A stretch of DNA of 64,000 bases from Sebastes aleutianus (taxonomy: Eukaryota > Chordata > Actinopteri > Perciformes > Sebastidae). Positions 12,701-25,000 of the stretch are shown one piece after another. The stretch is from positions 10,485,544 to 10,549,543 of the forward strand of contig CAKAKS010000039.1 of the NCBI GenBank assembly GCA_916700875.1, written 5' to 3'. The first letter of the stretch is position 1; each line of letters starts with the position of its first letter. Both the position numbers and the translations under genes were made by a program. Under the pieces are notes generated by a model. That model saw only the letters and a program-made list of their open reading frames with translations, had not been told where the DNA came from and did no database searches.

Positions 12701-15700
12701 TTCTTTATTTATTCATCTTTGTATTAATTCCCTTATTTATTTACTCATTTGTTTAATTTTCCCTTTTATTTATTTACGTATTTATTTTCATTACATTTTT
12801 ATTTATTTATTAATTTTTGCGTTTATTTTTTATTTATTTTATATTCATTTTTAAATGTATTTATTTATGTATTTATGTATTTATGTATTTATGTATTTAT
12901 GTATTTATATATTTATTTATTTCTGCAAGATTCTCCCTTTACATTTGAACCCTCATTTATTCCCACAAACAGCGTGTACGCGTGCGTGCGTGTTACAGTA
13001 CCAGATGTTAATGCAGCAGTCGACGGTGCAGCGATGACTCTGGGTGATGAGCTTTCGTCGATGTAGAAGTGAGCCGTCTGAAAACAGGTCCTGCACACAC
13101 AGACACACACACACAGTTGTGTTTCCATCACTTTAGAGGACATTACATTGACTTACATTCATTTCCTGGAGACTTACCCTAACCCTACCATAACTGCTAC
13201 TTGCCTAACCCTAACCTTAACCTAAACTTAACCTTAAACCCAGTCTTCACCATAAATGTAATGATTTACGTTAAGGGGACGTGCATTTTGTCCACAAAAA
13301 GAAGGCAAGTCCCCACAATGTGACTGTGTAAACAGATGGAAATGAATGCTGAATGATGAAATGCATTCAAAAATATTTGAAGTGGGATATATAAAACAAG
13401 ATATACGTATTAATATAAATATATCTAAGACAGGTGATGATAATGTCATGCAACTGCTGAGTTAGGGTACTGATACACTAATTTCTTTGATGCATTAATT
13501 CTTTAATGCAAAATTAAGGTTGTAGTGGGCTCAGTTTTAAAGTTAGAGTGAAGATACTGGTATCATATGAAACTACAAAACCTAATGAATCCATTGGTAC
13601 CAACCATGTCATACTAGCTTGTCGCGAAGAAGTTTAAATATTGCTCTAAACTTGTGCTAAATTTTGGCGAGGAAAAACTGGCATGGCCATTTTCAAATGG
13701 GTCCCTTTACCTCTGACCTCAAGATATGTGAATGAAAATGGGTTCTATGGGTACCCACGAGTCTCCCCTTTACAGACATGCCCACTTTATGATAATCACA
13801 TGCAGTTTGGGGCAAGTCATAGTCAAGTCAGCACACTGACACACTGACAGCTGTTGTTGCCTGTTGGGCTGCAGTTTGCCATGTTATGATTTGAGCATAT
13901 TTTTTATGCTAAATGCAGTACCTGTGAGGGTTTCTGGACAATATTTGTTATTGTTTTGTGTTGTTAATTGATTTCCAATAATAAATATATACATACATTT
14001 GCATAAAGCAGCATATTTGCCCACTCCCATGTTGATAAGAGTATTAAATACTTGACAAATCTCCCTTTAAGGTACACTTTGAACAGATAAAAATGTAGAA
14101 AAAAAAGCTTAAAAACATGCGATTCATATGCAATTAATCGTGATTCAATATTTTAATCGATTGACGGCCCTTATATATACAGTATATGTGTATATACACA
14201 CACACACACACATACACGGAGTGTATATCTGTATTATTGCCATGCTTCAGGCTGCACTGAATCTGAGACTGGAGAATCAACTGGAAGGCGGTTGATGCTT
14301 TTGTTTTCATGTGACTCTGCGTTAGCCCAGATTTTGGAGAATACACGTAATCTTACCAAAAACACAGGAAAAAAGATGTTCTGTTAATCCTTGACAAGTT
14401 TTTAAACGGATGAGATTGCCTCTGATGAACCTGCGTTGTCTCGGCCAGAAATGGTCATCAGGGATTATCACCGACAAAAAAAAAAAAGAAGAAAAACAGT
14501 AAACGGGTTGAGCTCTGAGATTAAAGACGTGTTTTGAAGGAAACACAAACGGTTATTCTCTCAGCGAGTCTGACGAGTGTTTATTCAACCGCTAAAAGCT
14601 GGATCTGGATTTGTCAAGTTGCTCAGACATCTAGACCTGTTTTGTTTTATTTTATTTTCTATGTCGCACAAATCTGCTCAGTTCGTCAGTGTTTAATCAG
14701 GATTTCAATCAATTCTGTCACTTAAATATGTTCATTTTTACAGATTTTCTTTTTTTACTGTTCCTTTATTTCTCTTTGTATAAAGAACACAGCTTGAACT
14801 TGTTCAAGAGACAAAGTTAAATAATACTAATAATAATAACTTTATTGGTCCCCTATGGGAAAATCATTTTCAAATCAATGAATTGTAGAAAATATATATA
14901 TATATATATATATATATTATCTAACAAAGTTTATATTTCTGTGTAGCTCAACAGGCTGAATAAAAGCCCTTTTATGTAAAGCGGGTTACAACGATTACAA
15001 TACCAGTTTCATATTCTTATTTAAGGTGTCTGTCCAGAAAAAAAGGTTTATGTTTATTAATGTGCACTGTCCCTGTTAAATGAAACAATAACTACATGAA
15101 CAAATTAATAAAATGATCATATCAAAGATATACACCTACCGAGTGTAAGACAATTATTATTGTTATTTTCAACAGTTTTTCAACACAAAAGGACACATTG
15201 ACCGTGTGCCACATACATAGTAAACATGTTTCGTTGCAACACATTCTCACTCCCAACTCGTCAAATACCGCCGCTTGGTCAGTGCCCCTCGGCATCGGAG
15301 ACCGACGCACTGGGTACCCCTCTTGCGTTACTTTTGGACGGACCGGGGATGGCGTGTCAATATACGCTCGTTACATGCATAGTGTCCTTTCAAAATAAAC
15401 TTCCGTTTTCACTGGAAGTTAGGTTTAGGCAACACAACCACTTAGTTAGGGTTAGGAAACAGCCGTGATTGATGTTAGCTTCACTGACTAGCGACTCACG
15501 GAATTGACGATACCAATGAGTCACGTGACTAATGAAGTACGTGAAAAAATAAGTCAACGTTACTTTTAGTTTCACACGGGACACAAACAGCGGTCGTGTA
15601 ACGCCGCGAGTGGGTTTACATTGGAGTTAGTTGAAAGCCCGGTTCGTCACATACTGCCGCTAAAGGGTGCCGCTGTGCGTCGATTTCCGATGCCGAGGGG

Positions 15701-18700
15701 CGCTACCCAATCGGTGGTGTTGACGGGTTGGGAGTTTGAAGAACTTCTGAGTTTTTAAAGTGAGACGATAATTGCCATTATTGTTTCTTTTCTTTTAATG
15801 ATTAGCTGAACAGACAAAAGATAATATAAATAGAAGTGACATTTTGCCTTGTATTTGTGTTGATTCATTGAGTGATGTGTTAAATGACATGTGAATTAAT
15901 TGCCCTAAAAATCACACTCTGTATCAGCGGGTCTTAAGGAAATAACACTGCAGATGGTTTGAGGTTTGAATCCTACTGGAGACAAATGGAGCAGAGAAAT
16001 GACACGTATGTACATGTAAGTATGACATGTATGTGTGTATATTGTAGTTTTTATTCAACAAATCTATACTGTCATCCAGAATTGCAATTCTGAAAGTGCT
16101 TCACACATACTTCACATACTCGAGCTGTAATGTCAGATATGCTGCTGCTTGTTCACTTTGTTCAAACATTGTTCAAACTTTGTTAACATTTCTTCATGGT
16201 GGCACAGCCTTCGTCTCCTGACAGATTGTGAGACGCGTTAGTTTAGACTGTAGGTCAAAAGATGTACTTCTGCTGCTGTTCATTGGCCAATTTAGTGTTC
16301 TCTACTTGTTTATCTACTGAGACTGAAACTACTTAATCTGATTGTATTTATGTAAGAAGCTCAGCGACAACTTCAACCTAAAAAAGGAAAACAGCTGCTG
16401 CTCATTAACAAACACATTCACTATGTTTGTCTGCAGGTGCAAAGAATTCAAATTAATCTGAAGTGACATTTCTAGAAATAACCTTTTTCTTGTTAAATCT
16501 AAACCTTTATAGAGTGCTGCAACGACGACACATTTTTGTAGGCCAACCCGGAAGTTGTCATTGCCCTGGTTCCCTCAACAAAGAGCCAATAGAGTGCTTC
16601 AGGAGTCCTAAAAGCCAGAAAGGAGTTGGCATTTTAGCACTTCCAGTTCCGTCGTCTGGAAGTCAATTTTTGAATGGGTTTTTAGTTAGATGCCTGAAAT
16701 AAGGTCTGTAGTTAACACAAGCTGAAGATTTTAAGATTTTAGATTTTAACGTTTTGTTCTACGATATAAAATACATCAGTAAATATCCCATTCGTGAACT
16801 TTGAAGCTTTCATGTGTCTTAAAAAAGGCGGCTAAATGAGACTATTAAACGTCATCACGCTGACTCGTCCTCCTCTACAGCCTCGTTGTGTATACTCGCG
16901 CTCATGTGACCGTGGTGTAGTTCGTTTATAGCCTAACGTTAGCTTTATACGTCTGCCGATTGCATTTACACTTCAAAAATCATAAAGTGGTGTTCATTAG
17001 TGGAGATTATCTTGTTAAACAAAACGAGTAAGTATTATAAACGTTTGTTTGCCAAAGAGCTTATTTTCTGCAATAATCCAAACTCAATGGAACAATCCCA
17101 TTGGCTTTTTGTCGAGGAAACAAGGGTGATGATCACTTCCTGGTTGGCCTACAGAAATACGTCATCCCTGGAGCACTCTATAGGATTGTTCCATTTTGAA
17201 CGGATAAATAAAGGGCAGTTAATTCACGATTAATCTTGGCCAATCATGCAATTAATCGTGATAAAATATTTTAATCGATTGACCGCCCTAGTAAGTGAAA
17301 GTGCTAAAATGCTAACTCTTTTCCGGGTTTTAGGATTAATTCCTGTATCACTTGTATTGGCAATTTTCATATCTGCAGTTAAGACTGTACCTTTAGATAA
17401 TCTCAGGGCCTCACATCTAGCAGACCTTGTCACCATAAGCATTAAAACAGTGACCCGACAGTTTGTTCTTCTGTGACTATAAACAACAGAGGGCTGAAGT
17501 ACTTGTTATGTCTTGTGATGCTCTGTTGTCTGTTCTGTGCTGACGTAATGAAACACTTTCTATCTTTCTCTTCTTTGCATTTATCTGTGTGTTATGCTTT
17601 AGCATGTATAAATACTGACTACTCTTTGTATTCGGGGCTCACTTGCCACAGTCCACAACAGGTGGCTGTGCTCGTGAGTCCATCTGCAGATGCTTTTCTT
17701 ATTAATAAATGCTTTTTTATTAAATTCACTGAAAGACAAGTTGTTACCTTGGTTTGTGTCTTGTTTTAACAGAAACTGCCACCACAATTTGTGCCACCAC
17801 ACACTCTATTAGGATTAATGAACATCTCTGTGCTACTATCGTTGTTATTAATGTGCTTCTTTGTGTTGAATCTCTTTTATTGATATTTTTTACTAATTTC
17901 TCAGAGGGGTTCTTGGTCCTGGCCTCTGATAGAAAAGCTGCCACATAAATAAAGTTAGAATTGATCGGATGCCTTTAAAAACTATTCAGCTACATGCTAA
18001 TTTGTTGTGTATCTCTCAGCATGTTGTAAACTTGTAAAGTCGACCAAAATCCCCTCAAACTGCTTGACCTCAAATGCACAGCAGCAGTGTCCAAATGAGC
18101 ACCGTGTTGTCAGGAGGGAGTGAAAAGAGACACGACACCAGCAGGATTAGCGCAGTTTGGCATCCTGCCGCTCGCCCTACAAGACGCTGACACGTTTCCT
18201 CCTGTCCGACATAATCAGGCGGATGTCCTTTTCTATCCCCCGACCCTCTGAGCTGAGTGGACGCTCGCAGCGCTGCAGCCAAGGTACATCCTTCAACGAG
18301 GATTAATCCCCCTGCTCCCCAGATTATTACCAGCTTAGAACTGCTCAATCTTGGAGATACAACAACAAGTAGAGCGCAAAACAAGAACAATATGTTGAGT
18401 CTCCGGCACGGCAGATGAGAAATGTACAAAATATTACTAAGAGTGTCTACACTGCGTTTGACAGCGTGTCCTTGATCGGATTTCTGAAGTTGGTTATTTC
18501 ACGGTCTGAGTGGGAAGCAGGGTTTTATTCCTACTGCACGGCCACGGATGTTTTCAGCACAAGAAGAAAAGAAATTTTGGGGGTTTTACACCAAAAGAAA
18601 AATAACTTTTGAACCATTCTCAAAGAAAGTTTGCTCCAAATCCAGTGTTTCAATGAGTGTCAATAAAAAACGAAAAACAACATCTTTCAAGGTCAACAGA

Positions 18701-18986
18701 GAGGAATAAAAAGAAAAACACTCAAAAGTGAGCGGCGGCGGCTGTAAGGCTTCATTCAGCCCGCCAGCAGCCGCATCAACAGTACAACACAGAAGGTATT
18801 GTTTGTGAAGGAGCTGCTGGTGAACAAACACACACACATACACACACATACACACACTGAGCTGTTTGAGGAGATTCAGCTTCTCAGACAAATTTGAGAG
18901 TATTCTGGCTAAAGTCCCCACTTCACTTCCCCTCCCCCATATTATAGAGATATGATGGGGTTGAAGGGCAGGGGGAGTTGAAGAGG

Positions 18987-19063
<77 letters not shown>

Positions 19064-22000
19064 GAAAAACACTGGATAGATTATTGACACCTATACAGAC
19101 TGAAATCAATGATGAAAACAGGATGTTTTTGCTGCAGGACTCAACAAGCTTTGAATTTGAGGATTTGATTGGGACTTTCTTGAAGAGGTGATGTCTGAAT
19201 GTATTATAATTTTTGGTGATATTACATTTATTTTTATTAGGGCTGTCAATCAATTAAATGATTTAATAGCGATTAATAGCATGAATGTCCATAGTTAAAC
19301 GACATTAATCGTGATAATTTTTTATCTGTTCAAAATGTACCTTAAAGGGAGTTCTGGCAAATAATTTATAAGCTGCTTTATGCAAATGTATGTATATATT
19401 TATTAATGGAAATCAATTAACAACACAAAACAATGACAAATATTGTCCAGAAACCCTCACAGGTACTGCATTTAGCATAAAACATATACTTAAATCCTAA
19501 CAGGGCAAACTTCAGTCCAACAGGCAACAACAGCTGTCAGTGTGTCAGTGTGCTGACTTGACTATGATTTGCCCCAAACTGCATGTGATTATCATAAAGT
19601 GGGCATGTCTTTAAAGGGGAGACTCGTGGGTACCCATAGAACCCATTTTCATTCACATATCTTGAGGTCAGAGGTCAAGAGAGCCCTTTGAAAATGTCCA
19701 TGACAGTTTTTCCTCGCCAAAATTTAGCGCAAGTTTGGAGCGTTATTTAACCTCCTTCATGATAAGCTAGTATAACCTGGTTGGTACCAATAGATTCCTT
19801 AGGTTTTTGTGGTTTCATATGATGCCAGTATCTTACCATAATACTATGATGAGACAATAATTTATCAGTACTGGGTTTCTGGCAGCTTACTGTGGACTTC
19901 TTCTGCCCTCTAAAGGCCAAAACCATCAAATAGACGCAGCACTGACCTCCAGTAGATGAGGATACCGATGAGGACGATCAGGCCGAGGACGGTGAGGGTG
20001 GAGATGACGGCCAGAGGAACCACAGCCTTCCCCTCTCTGTCCAGGATCGAACCGACTCTCGACTCATGGCTGCTGTTACTGGCTTCTGGAGAGAAAGAAC
20101 GGAGGTGGATAGAAATTAAAGTTACTGCAGGGTGAGAGAAGAAGTCAGAGCGATCACCTGTTGCATACTGGAGGTTTACTATTACTGCGTTTCTCAGAGG
20201 ATAAGCTGCTCTGGTTGTACCAATGTAATCTATTAACCCGTCAGCAGAGCCAAAGTAACATATAGTATGTGTACTATAAAAAAAAGTTAATTATAAACTG
20301 GATGTTAGTTAACACTATTAAATATGTAAAAGTGTCACAATATTTTTTTATACAATTGAACTGTCAATGTTTAGGTCAGTTTGATCAAGTTTGCATTCGC
20401 ACTATTACCACTTGGAGAGGCAGACGGACATTTCAACCATTTATCCATTACTTTCAGCTAACTATTCCAACTGCTTATTGCTACTGTTAGCATTTGTTTA
20501 TTACTTTTAGTTTTTTGACCATTTTCAGCCCTTTATTCATTACTATTCGTACTACCTTTTTCACATTTTTCAGCCATGTATCCATGTCTTTCTTTTATTT
20601 TTCATTTTTATTTATTTAGTTACTAATTTTTTTTTTTTTTTTTACCATTTTTACAGACTTATCCATTACTTTTAGTTTTTTTCACAATTTTCAGCCATTT
20701 ATCTATTGATTTATTTTACCATTTTCAGCCATTTAACCATTACTGTTAGCGTTTTCACCATTTTCAACCATGTATCCATTTCATTTAGCTTTATTTATTT
20801 ATTTATTTATTTAACCACTTAAATCCTAACCCACTGTTTAGACATCCCTGATCGCTTACTAACATTATTGGATTTTTTCCCAATGAAATCATAATTTCTT
20901 ACTTTGTTAAATTACTTGAGCTACTCCACAATCTTTACAAGAACCTCCTGCCAATTGCAAAAATGCTCCTGGTTGGGAATCACTGTAGTATATTACTTCA
21001 ACTGACAACTTAAAGGGAATAACCAAATATGTGACAAACCAAACATTAATGACTTATTTTTCTGCCCATTACTGACTATGGCATTAATGATATTTGTAGT
21101 ATTTCAGTAACAGAGTGCTCAGTGTCATAAGACCAGTTTCATAACTTACTTGTTGGCATATTCCATTAAGCTTCACAATGAAGTCTGTTCAAAAAATCCT
21201 CATCTATGTTTCTTTTACCTACGAAACCTAAACACATTTCATCTGACAGATTACATACCCACATTTCTTGGCTGAAAGATTGATGTCACCATATTCCCAG
21301 ATCCCATACATACACTTGGTAATACAATGTTATGATTGATGGACAAAACTACTAAAATAAGACTTGAGTTGTAATGAACTGGAATTATCCTGTAAGAGTG
21401 ATAATATAGAGGGAAATCTACAGGAGAATTAGGCTGAATTTCAATCAAAGGCTGAATTTGCATGTTTAATTTTGTATGCCCATAGTATACCTACATGTGG
21501 GGGACTCTAGCTCAAAGACATAGCAAGTCTCTTATATGATTACAGATTTATATTAAGGCTACAGTATGTAAGGGCTTTTAATGAATAGGGTTTGCACGCT
21601 CCACGTCCAATAAACCATGGAGAAAAATCAAAGTATTCTGCTACCATACTGTTAATACAGTACTTTTCCATTTCCTGATTTTCTTTCCATACGTGTCCTC
21701 GGCCCAAAATTTAGCGGTGTTCCCAACAACTTGGGACCAAACACCAAAACATGTGAGATGCAACAGGGCGACCTAAGAGGATGTTTAATTCAACTGATGA
21801 GCTCATTTTTGCCTCCAGAGCAGCTTGGCCTCCTTGAACTGTTTGCAGAACTAAAAACTCCAACATTCTCCAATATCTAATATCTACTTCAGAAAGTAAC
21901 ATGAACTGTATTAACAGCCCAGTAATGAAACATGACATTCACATTCACCCACCTACTGCACTAACACTAAACTCATCACATTCAAACCTGTCAAACCTCT

Positions 22001-25000
22001 TGAAAGAAACACAGAGAGGCACAAAGGCTCATAATCAAAAGTCCATCACAGATCAAGCGAGAAGATTATTCATCAAACTGCAGCAAGGCACAAGCAAAGC
22101 TGAGCTGGGGTCAATCAAGCGGCATTATTGTAACTTTGAATAACGTGAAAAGAAAACCTGATGGCTGAACCTGACCTCACTAAGCTGATGCTGCTGAATC
22201 CTCCCTTTGTGATAACCAGTAAGGAGAACACTAGTATGGATTAACCTTGACTGGGAGGCTGTTTGTCAGAACTTACCTCTTCTGAACAAACTGACTCAGT
22301 TCAGCCGTGAATGGCTGTGTCAGCCCTGTTGACTAGTTCATAAAGCGCCCGTTGTGCGCTTTCTACTCTTTGCACCCTCAGAGTAAAACCCATTCATTCA
22401 TCCAATCATCCATCCAACACATTTTTGTCTGCCTCTCAAAAACCCTGGACACACTGGTGGTGATAATGGGCAAAAGGAAAAGAAAAGGCCCGGAGAGAAG
22501 ATGGAAAAGGTTATTCGTTTTGGTGCAGAAACTGAAGAGACAAACTGATTCAAAAGAAGATCTAATGAGAATTAAGGACACAAAACTTCCCACTCAAAGT
22601 TCCCACTGAGTGATTTTAAATAAAATGATTGAGTTGAACTAAATGATGAAGATGGAGTTCTTGTTATTGTACATCTGGCTGTCACAATGTCAGGGGCACT
22701 GATATGGAAATACATTGGGAATATTTTAAAGGACCATATTGGAGTTTTTTTTACCTGTTTTAGCCCAAAATAATCAGTTTTCAGATTTCCTACCTTCCAG
22801 GCAGCCATTGGTGCAGCCGATTAGACTGTTGTCAGGCTATTAAATAGGCGTTATCAGTCGCTAAAAGCCCCATAGATGTGGGTCAATAGGGGCCTACTAC
22901 ACCCTCTATAGGTTTTATCATCTACTCACATGGTAGATCACCGAAAGAAGGTATAAAAGAACACGACAGCGACCTCTAGCGACCGTAGTAATTATGACAG
23001 GAGTGGAAGCAGAAGTCAGGCACTGTAGTATAGACAGTGTGAAACGCCATAAGGGGTGGAGGTCGAGGATGATGGATGAAAACAGAAGGTTTGGCGACCC
23101 CCAGAAATTATCTCGCGACCCTGCTGGGGATCTTGACCCCCGGGTTGAGAACCACTGATCTATAGTACAGCATGTAGTAGATTTGATCCTCTCATTTAAC
23201 ATTCAAATTAATCACAATACCTTTAATCTCTGTATTACTGTAATAATTAATTGAGGGGATTAATAGAAGTGAATGTATTGTTAATCAATGCACTGAAGCA
23301 GCTAAAGGTTTTTAACGAAACTAATCACACATGTTCACTGAATACGTAGATGGATGGATTTAGTTCATAAGAGGAAACAGATGCGCTTCTTCTTCGTTTC
23401 TACAGCATCTGACTTCCTCGGGTGCCCTACCAGACCTCTTAGCAAATGCATGCTGGGATAGGCTCCAGCGCTTCACAACCCTGAACTGTGTAAGTGGTTT
23501 AGAAAATGGATGGATGGCTAGTACTAAAATTGATGATCTCAAATGATGATGAAGATAGTGATGGTACATCCATCCAGGTAATTGGATCCTGTTTGGTGAC
23601 TGTTACGAGGGATGTTTTACCTTGCATGCATGAATTTTCTCGCTTTCACAGATAAAAATTAAAAAAAAATGAAATGTAGTTTTGTTGTTGATAGATGGTG
23701 GATTAGTCATCTGTTTGATGTCCAGAACTCTTCCTGGGATTTTGCAGGTGAAATGCAGTGTTTTCCCCACACGGACGGCTTTTTTACCTTCGACTGGCTG
23801 CTCTTCCTCCGATTCTCTTTCTGTGCGCTCGGAGATACTGAAGTCAGAGGACGTCTCGTTGTCGTACAGGCCGTCACCCTGCCCCGAGCCGCTCTCCTCC
23901 TCTCCGCCCAGCGACCAGGGTGAAGCCGAGGTTACCGCAGGAATGGTTGGCGTCGCTGTGCCTCCTACCTCCGAGGTGATGGCACTGCCGCTCTCGCTTT
24001 CAAAATAGAACGCTGAGGAGCGTTCCTCCAAATCATCGGGGGACTGGCCGGACTCAGAGGTCAAAGACGGGGGAACGGTGTTAGTGACTTTGGTTGAATA
24101 AGGGAACGCGATCTCTCCGGAGGACGAGGTTTGAACCCTGTCCCACTCCTGATCTACGCCCTCCTGGGTGTCAGGGAACAGGGCCGAGCCGGAGGCACTG
24201 CTGCTAGTGTCTAACGCCTGTCCTTCTGAGGTGGGGGTGACGGGGGAGGCTGTGGGTGAGGAAGGGAGGGAAGAGGTTTGTAGGGCGGAGTTCCCATCTG
24301 ATGCCGAGAACCAGGGATCCCCGACGCCAGACGCTGTGGCTGCAACAGAAACGGCCAGGTCACTATGGGTGACTTGGAGAAGGAGGGAGTGTGAAGAGGA
24401 CGATGAGGGAGATATAGCGCTATGGGATTGCAGAGGCTGGTCTAAGGACAGACCATCAGAACCCGCCACAGAGAGAGAGTGTAGAAGACCGTCTATACCA
24501 ACACCAGAGGCAGAAGGGAAGCCCACGCTAGAGTACAGCTCTAAGCTAGCAGAGTTCCAGGCTGAGGACGGCAGAGGTACATGAGGAGAGGCATGCAACC
24601 AGGATGAGGACGCCGACGGCTCCAGAGAACAGCCGCACATGGGCTCCACGTCGCTAGCTAATGGAAACCCATCACCGCTGACCTCTGGGAGAAAAGACTC
24701 TATTGTGCTCCCCGTGGCGTACCTTGCATCCTCAAACCCGACTGAGAAAGAACGGGACAAGCCCGGAGTTGTGCCAGAGAGGGTGAAGTCACTAGAGAGG
24801 AGAACTGAAGGCTGGAGGGTGGGGCTGAGAGACAGAGTTGAGAGTGACGGATCCCAGGAGGATTCAGACGGCTCGGCGGCAGTGGTGCCAGACGGATCCG
24901 GCACCGTTTGGAGAGGAGGGGTATCGCTAAACACTGAGAAGTCACCTGAGGGGTCACCTGAAGAGACCGACGAAGATGAAGACCCAGACAACAAATCACC

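Noticed and set aside
13180..13245. Interstitial telomere from a chromosome fusion
   Set aside because: TAACCC units are few and degenerate and lie inside what looks like an ordinary interspersed repeat.
18070..18429. Minus-strand 119-codon frame in intron 13
   Set aside because: No recognised domain, no suitable splice sites, and the ptprz1 frame is continuous across this intron without it.
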